DNA from: Listeria kieliensis
Lineage (GTDB): Bacteria; Bacillota; Bacilli; Lactobacillales; Listeriaceae
Reading direction: 5' to 3'
DNA length: 64,000 nucleotides
Assembly: GCF_003369925.1 (NCBI RefSeq)
Contig: NZ_LARY01000002.1
Span: 930,001-994,000 of the forward strand
Shown here: piece after piece, positions 41,358 through 50,417 of the stretch
Numbering within the stretch: position 1 is the first letter of the stretch
How the letters are laid out: the number at the start of each line of letters is the position of its first letter
The notes under the pieces: model-generated
Seen by the model: only the letters and a program-made list of their open reading frames with translations
The model's database searches: none
Told to the model about the DNA's origin: nothing
Made by a program: the position numbers and the translations under genes

Positions 41358-41696
41358 ATGAAATTAGAAGGATTACTTGGCTTTTTGGGGTCAGCGCTCG
41401 CCATTGCTTTTAGTTTAATGGTACTTACTATCCCTGGCATTTCACAAGCTTTAGAAGAAGAATCGTTTTTCTTCTACCTACTAACAGCTGGTACGCTTAT
41501 TCTTTCTATTCTTGGTCTTGTTGGCTCGTTCGTTGTAGCTCACAAACCACGCATGGGGGCAGTTTTCATGATCGCAGCGGCGATTGGCGGAACAATGTCT
41601 GTTTCAGTAATGTTCCTAATCCCAATCATGCTTCTAGGCCTAGGTGGCTTAATTGCTTTAGTTAACCAAGAAGAAATCGCGCTTGATGGGGAATAA
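41358..41696 (+). CDS. Small four-helix membrane protein, DUF4064-like
   Basis: 112 residues with hydrophobic segments at about 5-28, 40-60, 68-85 and 88-102, the last glycine- and leucine-rich (MLLGLGGLIAL). Many Firmicutes have one or more such genes of unknown function. Good ribosome binding site (AAAGGAGAG). Stands alone between a possible stress promoter and two strong hairpins. Confidence 0.65.
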   Translation: MKLEGLLGFLGSALAIAFSLMVLTIPGISQALEEESFFFYLLTAGTLILSILGLVGSFVVAHKPRMGAVFMIAAAIGGTMSVSVMFLIPIMLLGLGGLIALVNQEEIALDGE

Positions 41697-41700
41697 AACA

Positions 41701-41735
41701 AAAGAGAGGCACGCCGTCTCGGCGTGCCTCTCTTT
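41701..41735 (+). terminator. Strong terminator, 16-bp perfect stem
   Basis: AAAGAGAGGCACGCCG pairs perfectly with CGGCGTGCCTCTCTTT around TCT, followed by TT. It starts 4 bases after the stop codon. Confidence 0.95.
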
Positions 41736-41743
41736 TTATGCAA

Positions 41744-41779
41744 AAAAATAACGTCTTGTGCCTGTAAGACGTTATTTTT
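41744..41779. terminator. Second hairpin, bidirectional terminator
   Basis: AAAAATAACGTCTT pairs perfectly with AAGACGTTATTTTT around GTGCCTGT. The A and T runs allow it to work on either strand. Its position only 8 bases after a complete terminator is unusual. Confidence 0.8.
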
Positions 41780-41982
41780 CCTTCGAATGAATTTCATACA
41801 GTAAAATCCTGTGTCACTATCATACCACGTTTTGACGCAAAATAATGTGGCAATTTATTGACAATTGTAAAAAACTATATCTTTATCGTTTATTAAAATT
41901 TCGTTAAATCACACTTAAGAATGATAAATTTTGGAAAAAGCTATGTTAAAATGGACACAACACATGAAAAGGAAGTGAAGGC

Positions 41983-42645
41983 TTGGTAGATTTTATCTCT
42001 TGGTTAATTAGTTTTATCTTGCATATTGACCAGCATTTAGTAGAAATTATTAATACATTTGGCATTTGGACATATATTATTTTGTTTATTATTGTCTTTG
42101 TTGAAACGGGACTTGTTATTTTCCCATTTTTACCGGGAGATTCATTGCTGTTCGCGGCAGGGGCGCTCGCGGTCCTAGACGGTTCCATTTTGAAAATCGT
42201 CCCGCTTGTCATCGTTCTCTGGCTAGCAGCAGTACTTGGCGACACCGTCAACTATCATATCGGTAAAAAAATCGGAACGAGCATTCCTGAGGATAGCTGG
42301 TTTGGTAAAATCATTAACCGAGAAAAAATGGAAAAAGCCGAAGCATTCTTCAACAAACATGGCGGAAAAACGATTTTCATTGCACGTTTTATGCCATTTA
42401 TCCGCACCTTCGCGCCGTTTGTAGCTGGGGCAAGCCGAATGAACTATCGCTATTTCCTCAACTACAACATTTTAGGCGCAACCGTTTGGGTACTTCTTTG
42501 CACACTTGGCGGCTATTTCTTTGGGAATATTCCCATTGTCAAAGAAAATTTCTCAATTGTTGTGATCGGGATTATCATCGTATCGCTCATCCCGATGTTT
42601 GTTTCTTTCTTGCGCGCAAAGCTTGCGAAGAAAGGAACCAAGTAA
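41983..42645 (+). CDS. DedA-family membrane protein
   Basis: 220 residues. DedA marks: FVETGLVIFPFLPGDSLLFAAG near 39, GDTVNYHIGKKIG near 87, FFNKHGGKTIFIARFMPFIR near 121 and TFAPFVAGASRM near 141. DedA proteins act as membrane lipid (undecaprenyl phosphate or phospholipid) transporters. TTG start with AGGAAGTGAAGG upstream. L. monocytogenes has a DedA gene in the comparable place. Confidence 0.92.
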   Translation: MVDFISWLISFILHIDQHLVEIINTFGIWTYIILFIIVFVETGLVIFPFLPGDSLLFAAGALAVLDGSILKIVPLVIVLWLAAVLGDTVNYHIGKKIGTSIPEDSWFGKIINREKMEKAEAFFNKHGGKTIFIARFMPFIRTFAPFVAGASRMNYRYFLNYNILGATVWVLLCTLGGYFFGNIPIVKENFSIVVIGIIIVSLIPMFVSFLRAKLAKKGTK

Positions 42646-42659
42646 AAATAACCATTCGA

Positions 42660-42691
42660 AAAAGCACGTTCCAATGATGGAACGTGCTTTT
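42660..42691 (+). terminator. dedA terminator
   Basis: AAAAGCACGTTCC-AATGAT-GGAACGTGCTTTT, perfect 13-bp stem ending in its own T-run. Confidence 0.93.
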
Positions 42692-42748
42692 CTTGTATCT
42701 GATTTCACTTGATAGTTATTATAATTTAATAAGTACTTTAATTAACGG

Positions 42749-42777
42749 TTGACATTGCTTTCTAAATTCATGATAAT
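42749..42777 (+). promoter_or_regulatory. ahpCF promoter
   Basis: TTGACA, 17 bases, GATAAT. Just upstream, TTATTATAATTTAATAA (42717-42733) is a partly palindromic A/T tract that could be a degenerate PerR box, but the match is weak. Confidence 0.75.
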
Positions 42778-42833
42778 AAAGAAGTAAAGGGTTACTTTGC
42801 ATCCTATAGATAACATGAAGGAGGAATTTTTAA

Positions 42834-43397
42834 ATGTCATTAATTGGAAAAGAAGTTGAAGAATTCACAGCGAAAGCTTACCACAAGGGTGAATTCATTG
42901 ATGTATCTTCAGAAGATTTAAAAGGAAAATGGAGCGTAGTTTGTTTCTATCCAGCTGATTTTTCATTTGTTTGCCCGACAGAACTTGGGGATTTACAAGA
43001 TCAATATGAAACACTTCAATCGTTAGGTGTTGAAGTTTATTCTGTATCAACTGATACGCACTTCACACATAAAGCTTGGCACGATTCCTCAGATGTCATT
43101 AATAAAATTAATTACATTATGGTAGGAGACCCATCGCATAAGATTTCGCAAATTTTTGATGTGTTAGATGAAGAAGAAGGACTATCTAATCGTGGAACAT
43201 TCATCATCGATCCAGATGGCATTGTTCAAACAGTTGAAATCAATGCAGATGGAATCGGACGTGATGCAAGTACATTAATTGATAAAGTAAAAGCTGCTCA
43301 ATATGTTCGTAAACATCCTGGTGAAGTTTGCCCTGCAAAATGGAAAGAAGGGGAAGAAACTTTAACGCCAAGTCTTGACCTAGTAGGAAAAATTTAA
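42834..43397 (+). CDS. ahpC: Alkyl hydroperoxide reductase, peroxiredoxin AhpC
   Basis: 187 residues, typical 2-Cys peroxiredoxin. Peroxidatic Cys in [11 protein letters not shown] near 47; resolving Cys in [10 protein letters not shown] near 166. It reduces hydrogen peroxide and organic peroxides. GGAGGA before the ATG; ahpF follows after 14 bases. Confidence 0.97.
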   Translation: MSLIGKEVEEFTAKAYHKGEFIDVSSEDLKGKWSVVCFYPADFSFVCPTELGDLQDQYETLQSLGVEVYSVSTDTHFTHKAWHDSSDVINKINYIMVGDPSHKISQIFDVLDEEEGLSNRGTFIIDPDGIVQTVEINADGIGRDASTLIDKVKAAQYVRKHPGEVCPAKWKEGEETLTPSLDLVGKI

Positions 43398-43411
43398 GGA
43401 GCGCAAAAGAT

Positions 43412-44938
43412 ATGTTGGATGCAGAAATTAAAAAACAACTAGCTGGGTATCTAGAGCTCCTAGAAGGCGATTTAGTTTTACGCGTCGGCTTGGATTCTAG
43501 TGAAAACTCGAAAAAGCTATCCGATTTCGTCGAAGAAATCACAGCAATGTCTCCTAAAATTACAATGACTGAAGGCGCATTTAGCCGCAAGCCAAGTTTT
43601 AGCGTAGACCAAAAAGATCAGGAATCAGGAATTGTCTTTTCAGGCATTCCACTTGGTCACGAATTCACATCACTTGTACTCGCTTTGCTCCAAGTCAGTG
43701 GACGCGCACCAAAAGTTTCTGAGAAAGTAATCAAACAAATTCAGTCAATTAAAGAAGAACTTCATTTTGAAACCTATGTCAGTTTATCTTGCCATAACTG
43801 TCCAGATGTTGTTCAAGCTTTAAATATTATGAGCGTACTTAACCCGTCCATTTCACACACTATGATTGAAGGTGGCATGTTCCAATCTGAAATCGAAGCC
43901 AAAAATGTAATGGGCGTCCCAACAGTTTTTCTTAACGGAGAAGAATTTAGCAACGGTCGAATGACGATCGAACAAATTCTTGAAAAAATCGTAGGAACAG
44001 TTGATATTTCTGAATTTGAAAACAAAGATCCTTATGATGTTCTTGTTGTAGGTGGTGGGCCTGCCGGAGCAAGTGCAGCGATTTATGCGGCACGTAAGGG
44101 AATCAGAACGGGCATCGTTGCCGAAACTTTCGGGGGACAAGTTCTAGAAACTTTAGGAATTGAGAACGTGATTGGTACGAAGTATATCGAAGGTCCTGAA
44201 CTCATGCGAACAGTTGAAGAGCATGTAAATGAATACGACGTAGATATAATGAAAACCGTTCGTGCAGCGAAACTCGAGAAAAAGGATCTAGCTGAATTGA
44301 CGCTAAACAATGGGGCCGTGTTAAAAAGTAAAACCGTTATTCTTTCAACCGGAGCAAGATGGCGCAATATCAACGTTCCAGGCGAGAAAGAATTCAAAAA
44401 CAAAGGCGTAGCTTATTGCCCACACTGCGATGGACCACTTTTTGCAGGAAAAAATGTGGCCGTAGTAGGCGGCGGGAATTCCGGAATTGAGGCAGCAATT
44501 GATCTTGCTGGGCTCGTCAAGCATGTCACAGTTCTTGAGTTCATGTCGGAATTAAAAGCCGATAAAATTTTACAAGAACGACTTCACTCCCTTCCAAACG
44601 TCACTGTACTTACCAATGTTCAAACAAAGGAAATTACAGGTACTGAAAAAGTAAATGGACTTACTTACGTTGATCGTGAAACGAATGAAGAAGTTCATCT
44701 TGATCTTGAAGGCGTATTTATTTTAATCGGTCTTGTACCAAACACAGAATGGCTTGAAGGCACTGTAGAGCGCGCTAAAACAGGAGAAATTATTGTTGAT
44801 AAACGCGGTGCGACAAATGTTCCAGGTGTTTTTGCTGCCGGAGATTGCACAGATAGCGCCTATAAGCAAATTATCATTTCAATGGGTTCAGGTGCAACAG
44901 CAAGTTTGGGTGCATTTGACTATTTGATTCGAAATTAA
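43412..44938 (+). CDS. ahpF: Alkyl hydroperoxide reductase subunit F (NADH:peroxiredoxin reductase)
   Basis: 508 residues. N-terminal double thioredoxin fold with CxxC in SLSCHNCPDVVQA near 129; FAD-binding GGGPAGASAAIYAARKG near 214; redox pair in AYCPHCDGPLFAG near 336; NAD-binding VVGGGNSGIEAAIDLAG near 351; FAAGDCTDSAYKQI near 473. It reduces AhpC. Its stop overlaps the tail of the convergent gene by 4 bases. Confidence 0.97.
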   Translation: MLDAEIKKQLAGYLELLEGDLVLRVGLDSSENSKKLSDFVEEITAMSPKITMTEGAFSRKPSFSVDQKDQESGIVFSGIPLGHEFTSLVLALLQVSGRAPKVSEKVIKQIQSIKEELHFETYVSLSCHNCPDVVQALNIMSVLNPSISHTMIEGGMFQSEIEAKNVMGVPTVFLNGEEFSNGRMTIEQILEKIVGTVDISEFENKDPYDVLVVGGGPAGASAAIYAARKGIRTGIVAETFGGQVLETLGIENVIGTKYIEGPELMRTVEEHVNEYDVDIMKTVRAAKLEKKDLAELTLNNGAVLKSKTVILSTGARWRNINVPGEKEFKNKGVAYCPHCDGPLFAGKNVAVVGGGNSGIEAAIDLAGLVKHVTVLEFMSELKADKILQERLHSLPNVTVLTNVQTKEITGTEKVNGLTYVDRETNEEVHLDLEGVFILIGLVPNTEWLEGTVERAKTGEIIVDKRGATNVPGVFAAGDCTDSAYKQIIISMGSGATASLGAFDYLIRN

Positions 44939-45510
44939 AAATTCTTGAAAAGCCGAAAGGAGTTGCTCCTTTCGGCTTTTTGTTTGGAAATAAATTCCGT
45001 TTCTATATCTCGAAATGAAGCAATGGGTTTATTTTTAGCGTTTGTAAAACTTAAATGGAGTTTTAAATCTTTTTGCATCAAGTTGGTGAATTCTTTTGAA
45101 GTGAATGAGGTGCGATTTAAGGGAACTATAAAAGAAACCTCGAGGAAGTGTTTGTCAGTATAGCGAATGTTTTGAGCAGTAATAGGTATGGAAGCTTCTT
45201 TTAATGTACTGAGTGCATAAATGTCTTGTGGCAAATCTATCTTCATCCCGAAATGTTCTACATCAGCCATCTGTCTGTAAAGATTAGGACTAAAAGAAAG
45301 CGGGATATTAACATGAAGCTGATTATTTTCTAAATCAATAGAAGCGGGACTAATGCTAACATGGCTTGTTGAAAGCATATTTTTAAGCTGATCAATGGAA
45401 ATGACTGTATAAGGCTTCCGAATAACAGCTTCTTCCCTCTTTTGTAAACAAAGAGCACCGATAAAGAAAAGAAGTAAAAATAAAATAGCTAATAAGTACA
45501 AATTTTTCAA
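44935..45510 (-). CDS. YpmS-like membrane-anchored protein
   Basis: 191 residues from TTG at 45510, behind GGAGG with 9-base spacing. One N-terminal transmembrane helix (YLLAILFLLLFFIGALCL), then an extracellular domain with LSTSHVSISPASIDLENNQLHV, IPITAQNIRYTDKHFLEV and PLNRTSFTSKEFTNLM, the pattern of the YpmS/DUF2140 family. Function unknown. The codons for its last residues (AERSNSFRLFKNF) also form the ahpF terminator hairpin. Confidence 0.6.
   Translation of the reverse strand: MKNLYLLAILFLLLFFIGALCLQKREEAVIRKPYTVISIDQLKNMLSTSHVSISPASIDLENNQLHVNIPLSFSPNLYRQMADVEHFGMKIDLPQDIYALSTLKEASIPITAQNIRYTDKHFLEVSFIVPLNRTSFTSKEFTNLMQKDLKLHLSFTNAKNKPIASFRDIETEFISKQKAERSNSFRLFKNF
44948..44980 (+). 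terminator. ahpF terminator lying inside the 3' end of the convergent gene
   Basis: AAAAGCCGAAAGGAG pairs perfectly with CTCCTTTCGGCTTTT around TTG. A and T runs on both sides make it bidirectional in form, yet it lies within the coding region of the minus-strand gene. Confidence 0.9.
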
Positions 45511-45819
45511 AAGTATAGACCTCCAAAAAAGATAAGCTGTTTTCAAATTCTAACATAATCTGAATTTTGTTGCAGGAGAAGACTTTGCGGTTTTTTGTTG
45601 CTATTCAATTGTAAGACAATTAAACATATAAAGTTAAACATTGACAAGTCTAAGGTATAAAAGCGAAAAAATTCTAATTATAAATTTTTTGTATAAAACC
45701 CTTAATTTATATACAACGATATGCAAAAAACTGTCACAAAAAGTTCACAAATCGCAGTAGAATAGTTTGGATTATTAAAAAACGAATAGCGTTTGAAACG
45801 AAGATATTTAAGAAAATGT
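45511..45819. other. AT-rich gap upstream of the rpsF promoter
   Basis: About 300 bases with no gene. AATTGT-AAG-ACAATT (45607-45621) is a perfect short inverted repeat that could be an operator for the YpmS-like gene or a regulator site. Nothing else convincing. Confidence 0.4.
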
Positions 45820-45848
45820 TTGAAGCAAGTCTTGTCCTGTGGTATAAT
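45820..45848 (+). promoter_or_regulatory. rpsF-ssb-rpsR promoter
   Basis: TTGAAG, 17 bases, TATAAT preceded by TGTGG. It drives a leader of about 120 bases before rpsF. Confidence 0.75.
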
Positions 45849-45892
45849 TTGTTATTGTGAGTAATTATAAATTATTCCTTGCTCGTTCTTAT

Positions 45893-45975
45893 CGTGTAGG
45901 AGTGATGAACTTTGAAACGATGGGGATGCGATTTTTCGCGTCAGAGCCGCTAAGACCACAAGGAGGTGTAAAGTA
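45893..45975 (+). ncRNA. rpsF leader, likely S6:S18-binding RNA element
   Basis: The leader holds GATGCGA-TTTT-TCGCGTC (45925-45942) followed by AGCCGCTAAGACC, the kind of hairpin with an exposed CCG that the S6:S18 complex binds in rpsF leaders to repress the operon. The ribosome binding site AGGAGGTG directly follows. Match judged by eye. Confidence 0.6.
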
Positions 45976-45976
45976 G

Positions 45977-46270
45977 ATGGCTAAAAATTACGAGATTAAC
46001 TACATCATTCGTCCGAATATCGAGGAAGATGAGAAAAAAGCGTTGGTAGAACGTTTTGACGGAATCTTAACTTCGAATGGGGCTGAGATCATCGAATCAA
46101 AAGAATGGGGTAAACGTCGCTTGGCTTATGAAATCCAAGACTTCCATGATGGAATTTACCACATTGTGAAAATCTCTGCTGAAAATGCAGATGGAATCAA
46201 TGAATTCGATCGTATCGCTAAAATCACGGATGATATTATTCGTCATATCATCGTTAAAGAAGAAGAATAA
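45977..46270 (+). CDS. rpsF: 30S ribosomal protein S6
   Basis: 97 residues, full length. [23 protein letters not shown] at the start and [22 protein letters not shown] near 38 are typical S6. It is cotranscribed with ssb and rpsR in the conserved order. Confidence 0.97.
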   Translation: MAKNYEINYIIRPNIEEDEKKALVERFDGILTSNGAEIIESKEWGKRRLAYEIQDFHDGIYHIVKISAENADGINEFDRIAKITDDIIRHIIVKEEE

Positions 46271-46330
46271 GACTTATTTTCGAAGGGTTTTTCCCTTTGA
46301 TTCGACTAAACGAGAGGAGGTTGGTTCTGT

Positions 46331-46846
46331 ATGATGAATCGTGTGGTGTTAGTAGGCCGTTTAACCAGAGACCCTGAACTTCGTTATACTCCAGCAGGTG
46401 TTGCTGTTGCGACATTTACACTCGCTGTTAACCGTACATTTACGAATCAGCAAGGAGAGCGGGAGGCCGATTTCATTAACTGCGTAGTTTGGCGAAAACC
46501 AGCTGAAAACGTAGCGAATTTCCTGAAAAAAGGAAGTTTAGCAGGCGTTGATGGTCGAGTTCAAACTCGGAATTATGAAGGTCAAGATGGAAAACGTGTC
46601 TATGTAACAGAAGTGGTTGCTGAAAGTGTTCAATTCCTAGAGCCTAAAAACGCGACGCATAATGGCGGTGGCGGAAATGGTGGCTACCAAGGAAATTCCG
46701 GTGGCGGATATAGCAATAATAACGCTGGCGGTGGATACAATCAGAACCAGCAATCTTCATCTCAAAGTTATGATCGCGCAAATAATGATCCATTCGCAAG
46801 TGATGGGAAACCTATCGACATCTCGGATGACGATCTTCCATTCTAA
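46331..46846 (+). CDS. ssb: Single-stranded DNA-binding protein
   Basis: 171 residues. OB-fold with [19 protein letters not shown] at the N-terminus and [21 protein letters not shown] near 44, a Gly/Asn/Gln-rich linker (about 112-155) and the acidic protein-docking tip DISDDDLPF. Two ATGs lie side by side behind GGAGG; I give the first. Confidence 0.97.
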   Translation: MMNRVVLVGRLTRDPELRYTPAGVAVATFTLAVNRTFTNQQGEREADFINCVVWRKPAENVANFLKKGSLAGVDGRVQTRNYEGQDGKRVYVTEVVAESVQFLEPKNATHNGGGGNGGYQGNSGGGYSNNNAGGGYNQNQQSSSQSYDRANNDPFASDGKPIDISDDDLPF

Positions 46847-46905
46847 TGTTGAAAAGGAACAAAAATGCGCAAGTAGATTTTATTGAGAGATAGGAGGAGA
46901 AAAAC

Positions 46906-47145
46906 ATGGCTGGAGGACGCAGAGGCGGACGTCGTCGTAAAAAGGTTTGTTATTTTACGGCTAACGGAATCACACACATCGACTATAAAGATGTTGAATT
47001 ACTAAAAAAATTCGTTTCAGAACGTGGTAAAATTTTACCTCGTCGTGTAACAGGTACAAGTGCGAAATATCAACGTAAATTAACAGTTGCTATTAAACGT
47101 GCTCGTCAAATGGCATTACTTCCATTTGTTGCGGAAGAAAAATAA
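46906..47145 (+). CDS. rpsR: 30S ribosomal protein S18
   Basis: 79 residues. Starts [41 protein letters not shown] and [21 protein letters not shown] are diagnostic. GGAGG upstream. Confidence 0.97.
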   Translation: MAGGRRGGRRRKKVCYFTANGITHIDYKDVELLKKFVSERGKILPRRVTGTSAKYQRKLTVAIKRARQMALLPFVAEEK

Positions 47146-47156
47146 GCATACAAGTC

Positions 47157-47195
47157 AAACTGGCTTTGGATTTATAGAAAATCCAAAGCCGGTTT
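47157..47195 (+). terminator. rpsR terminator
   Basis: 17-bp stem (47157-47173 with 47179-47195, one mismatch as G-T), 5-base loop, followed by TTTT. Confidence 0.93.
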
Positions 47196-47299
47196 TTTTA
47201 TTTTAGAAGGTAAATCTATTTGTATTTTAACTTAAAGATTGAAAATCCTATGTAAAAAATCGAAAAAAATGCCATTTTTTGGTCATTCGCGACCTAAAA

Positions 47300-47329
47300 T
47301 AGACATTTCATTACATTTTTGGTTATAAT
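47300..47329 (+). promoter_or_regulatory. agr promoter region
   Basis: TAGACA, 18 bases, TATAAT. The ACATTT repeat at 47303 and 47313 and the inverted GGTC/GACC at 47281-47294 are possible AgrA contacts, judged by eye only. Confidence 0.6.
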
Positions 47330-47368
47330 CGCTTATTTCGTTGTAAAATAGAGATGGAGGTGAAAAAT

Positions 47369-47983
47369 TTGAGCAGTTTAGTGAACAAAGTTCCTCTAAC
47401 AGAAAGAATTGCGGAGAAGCTCATCTCAAAAGAACGTTTTCAAGAAGATGAAGAAAGCTACGAAAAAGTAAAATACGGAATGGAAGTTATTTTAATTAAT
47501 ACGATGAAAATCGGTTTAGTTTACTTAGTTTCCCTTCTCATGGGCGTGTTTTTTGAAACGCTGATTGTTCATTTTTCTTTTTTAATTGTGCGGCGTTATT
47601 CATTTGGGCTACACGCGCTCAAAAGTTTAAACTGTACGTTAATTAGTTTGTTAGTTTTCGTAGCTGGTCCGTTCTTTTTAAGAGATGTTTCATCTTCAAA
47701 TTTGTTTGTGTTAATTATCTTTGCGATTATTGTGCTTAATATATTTTTATATGCGCCAGCAGATACCGAGAGCCTGCCTCTTTTAGGTGCTGAAAATCGT
47801 AAGATGTTAAGAAATAAAGCAGTTTTATGTACTTTGTTATTAATGGGGGTTACGCTTTTTATTCCGTTTTCGGAAATAAAAACACTGATTTTATTTGGTG
47901 CATTTTACCAAATGGTGTGTATTCACCCGTTAACTTATAAACTACTTAAGAGGAGGAGAAACAGTTATGAGATTTATGAATGA
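47369..47983 (+). CDS. agrB: AgrB, membrane peptidase that processes the AgrD signal
   Basis: 204 residues from TTG at 47369, with GGAGG 9 bases upstream, matching the size and opening of L. monocytogenes AgrB as I remember it. Catalytic pair in RRYSFGLHALKSLNC: His82 and Cys89, with the same 7-residue spacing as S. aureus H77/C84. Several membrane helices. It removes the AgrD tail and closes the thiolactone. Confidence 0.95.
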   Translation: MSSLVNKVPLTERIAEKLISKERFQEDEESYEKVKYGMEVILINTMKIGLVYLVSLLMGVFFETLIVHFSFLIVRRYSFGLHALKSLNCTLISLLVFVAGPFFLRDVSSSNLFVLIIFAIIVLNIFLYAPADTESLPLLGAENRKMLRNKAVLCTLLLMGVTLFIPFSEIKTLILFGAFYQMVCIHPLTYKLLKRRRNSYEIYE

Positions 47984-48125
47984 TAAAACAATGCAATTTT
48001 TAGGAAGAAAGCTTGAAGACAAGGCGTTGAAAATTGCGAATAATTCAATGAAGAAATCTTGTGTAGGACTTTCTTATGAACCAAAAAGTCCTTTTGTGAA
48101 GAAAATGGAACAAGAAAGCAAATAA
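47967..48125 (+). CDS. agrD: AgrD autoinducing peptide precursor
   Basis: 52 residues, too short for most gene callers. It overlaps the agrB end by 17 bases and has AGGAGG 10 bases before its ATG. An amphipathic leader (FLGRKLEDKALKIANNSMKK) is followed by S-C-V-G-L-S and then YEPKSPFVKK with a charged tail. The YEPKSPF block right after the signal is the Listeria AgrD pattern. By analogy the mature signal would be a thiolactone of Cys32-V-G-L-S, different from the CFMFV core I remember for L. monocytogenes. Confidence 0.93.
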   Translation: MRFMNDKTMQFLGRKLEDKALKIANNSMKKSCVGLSYEPKSPFVKKMEQESK

Positions 48126-48208
48126 GTAAGTGAATTTATCTATGTCAATAAATAAAAGTGTGATAAAATATGTTGTAAGATGATGCGATCACATCGTGGA
48201 GGATATAC

Positions 48209-49522
48209 ATGGATCAAACGATAATTTTGCTTATAACTATTTTAATTCAAACTGTTGGTTTGTTTATTGTTGTAGAAATTCTATCTGGTTGGGTATTAAA
48301 ATGGAAAGAGGGAGCGGTTACATTGGTGTTTGCCATTGCTACCATCCCTCTATTTCCTGTGATTACTTATTGGCTAAACTTAGTAATTATTTTTATCTTT
48401 ATGATAGCTTTATTATACAAAAAGCAAACTATCTTTATTTCAATTATTGTTCCAGCGCTAACTTTTATACTTTTAATTGTAAGTGATTATATATTTAGCA
48501 ATATTTTTGTTCCGGTTTTTAAAATACCTATTTCCGAAATATATCAAGGGCTTGGAAGTGCAGCTAGCTATGCCACAAGCATGATGATAATTGCTTGTCT
48601 GTTCGCATATATTATCAAAAAATTTGTAGACAAGTGGGATCTTTATACTTATATTAATCAGAAAAAATATGGTTTTATTACTGTGGCAATTACTTTGCTT
48701 ACCCTATTGATTTATCACCTAAATATTTTCTTCAGTGCCGCAGATGGTTTTGTCCAAGAGGTTGTTCGTTTAAACACCATCATTTTTCTAGCTTATTTTG
48801 CAATTTTGATAGGTATGTTGTATCTGGTGCTTCAATCTGCTGTGCAAGAAATTAAAATGAAAAACCAACAAGAACAATTCGCGCAACTGCAAGAGTATAC
48901 GTCAACGCTTGAAGAGTTGCATAATGAAATGCGCGTTTTTAGGCACGACTACATTAACATTTTATCCAGTATGGCTGGCTATATTGATGAAAACGATATG
49001 GAAGGCTTAAAAAAGTATTTCGAGAAAAACATTGTACCAATCAACCAACAAATCGAAACGAATGATTACCGGATTTCTACTTTGCAAAATATTCATGTCA
49101 CAGAACTAAAAGGTTTACTTGCGATCAAATTGATTCGGGCGCAAGAACTGAATATTGATGTCAGTGTAGAAGTGACAGAAGAAATCAATTCGATTAATAT
49201 GCCAAGTGTCGATCTTTGTAAGGCGGCTGGAATTTTGTTAGATAATGCGGTGGAAGCTGCACTTGGAAGTGAAAGACCAATTATCCGAATCGCGATTTTT
49301 AAAAGAGAAGAAGCGACAACCATGCTATTTGCGAATAGTGTGCCAAAGGATATGCCACCAGTTTATAAGATTTTTGAAGATGGCTTTTCAACGAAAGGGA
49401 CAAATCGTGGGATTGGATTGTCCAGTTTGAGAGATACATTGCAAGAATATCCAAATGTTACTTTGGATACGAAGTTGGATGAAGATAAACAAGAGTTTAT
49501 TCAGGAACTAGAAATCATGTAG
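48209..49522 (+). CDS. agrC: AgrC, sensor histidine kinase for the autoinducing peptide
   Basis: 437 residues. Six or seven membrane helices cover residues 1-215 (peptide sensing), then a coiled dimerisation part, the phospho-acceptor in MRVFRHDYINIL (His246), and an ATPase domain with LLDNAVEAA near 346 and GTNRGIGLSSLRDTL near 395. It phosphorylates AgrA. Starts 83 bases after agrD with GGAGG. Confidence 0.95.
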   Translation: MDQTIILLITILIQTVGLFIVVEILSGWVLKWKEGAVTLVFAIATIPLFPVITYWLNLVIIFIFMIALLYKKQTIFISIIVPALTFILLIVSDYIFSNIFVPVFKIPISEIYQGLGSAASYATSMMIIACLFAYIIKKFVDKWDLYTYINQKKYGFITVAITLLTLLIYHLNIFFSAADGFVQEVVRLNTIIFLAYFAILIGMLYLVLQSAVQEIKMKNQQEQFAQLQEYTSTLEELHNEMRVFRHDYINILSSMAGYIDENDMEGLKKYFEKNIVPINQQIETNDYRISTLQNIHVTELKGLLAIKLIRAQELNIDVSVEVTEEINSINMPSVDLCKAAGILLDNAVEAALGSERPIIRIAIFKREEATTMLFANSVPKDMPPVYKIFEDGFSTKGTNRGIGLSSLRDTLQEYPNVTLDTKLDEDKQEFIQELEIM

Positions 49523-49538
49523 AAAAGCGGGGATTATT

Positions 49539-50267
49539 ATGCTTCCGATTTTTGTTTGCGAAGATAATAAGATTCAACGGGAAAGGCTTGTCGGCTATAT
49601 TAACGATGCGATCATGTTTGAACATTATGATATGGAAATCGTGAAAGTATCGGGAAATCCAGATGAAATTTTGGAGGTTGTTCAACAGCAAAATGGGCTT
49701 GGGCTTTATTTTCTTGATATTGATTTGAACCATCCAGAATTTAATGGATTTGAGCTTGCTAAAGAAATTCGCAAGTTTGACCCGCGCGGTTTTATTGTTT
49801 TCTTTACGACGCACGCCGAAATGACTTATTTGACTTTTACGTATAAAATTGAAGCAATGGATTACATTGTGAAGGATAATCTTTCGGATGTGAAAGAGCG
49901 TGTCCGTGCTTGTTTGGCAAGCGTTCAAGAAAGAATGACGGATGACCCGGATACGAGTAGTTACTTCACATACCATATTTCAGATAAGAAAGTGATTCAT
50001 GAAAAAATAGACGATATTCTCTTTTTTGAAACGTCACCTAAAATTCACAGGATTGTGATGCATAGCAAGAACCGGCAAGTGGAGTTTTATGCGAAAATGA
50101 AACAAATCGAAAATAGCTTGGGGGAACCGTTTTATAGATGTCATCGGTCGTTCCTTGTTAATAAAAATAATATTAGCGAAGTGGATACGAAAACGGGAAC
50201 GATTACGATGGTAAATGGTGAAGAATGTATTGCATCGAATAAATTAATCAAGGGACTTCAGCTGTAG
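49539..50267 (+). CDS. agrA: AgrA, LytTR response regulator
   Basis: 242 residues. The receiver opens with PIFVCEDNKIQRERL and the phospho-acceptor Asp lies in YFLDIDLNHPEF (Asp60). The LytTR DNA-binding domain contains DDILFFETSPKIHRIVMHSKNR and FYRCHRSFLVNKNNI. It activates its own operon in relatives. Confidence 0.95.
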   Translation: MLPIFVCEDNKIQRERLVGYINDAIMFEHYDMEIVKVSGNPDEILEVVQQQNGLGLYFLDIDLNHPEFNGFELAKEIRKFDPRGFIVFFTTHAEMTYLTFTYKIEAMDYIVKDNLSDVKERVRACLASVQERMTDDPDTSSYFTYHISDKKVIHEKIDDILFFETSPKIHRIVMHSKNRQVEFYAKMKQIENSLGEPFYRCHRSFLVNKNNISEVDTKTGTITMVNGEECIASNKLIKGLQL

Positions 50268-50269
50268 CA

Positions 50270-50310
50270 AAGAGCCGCATCTATTTATTTAAATAGAACC
50301 GGCTCTTTTT
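50270..50310 (+). terminator. agr operon terminator
   Basis: AAGAGCCG with CGGCTCTT outside and TCTATTT with AAATAGA inside, followed by TTTTT. Confidence 0.92.
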
Positions 50311-50417
50311 ACATTATTTGAATCTTGAGGAGAGAAAAGGTAAAATGGTAAGATGAGTAACTGTATTTTTGGACTGGATGAAAGGACTTCATTAACGAAC
50401 AGGGAGCTGAATGGAAC

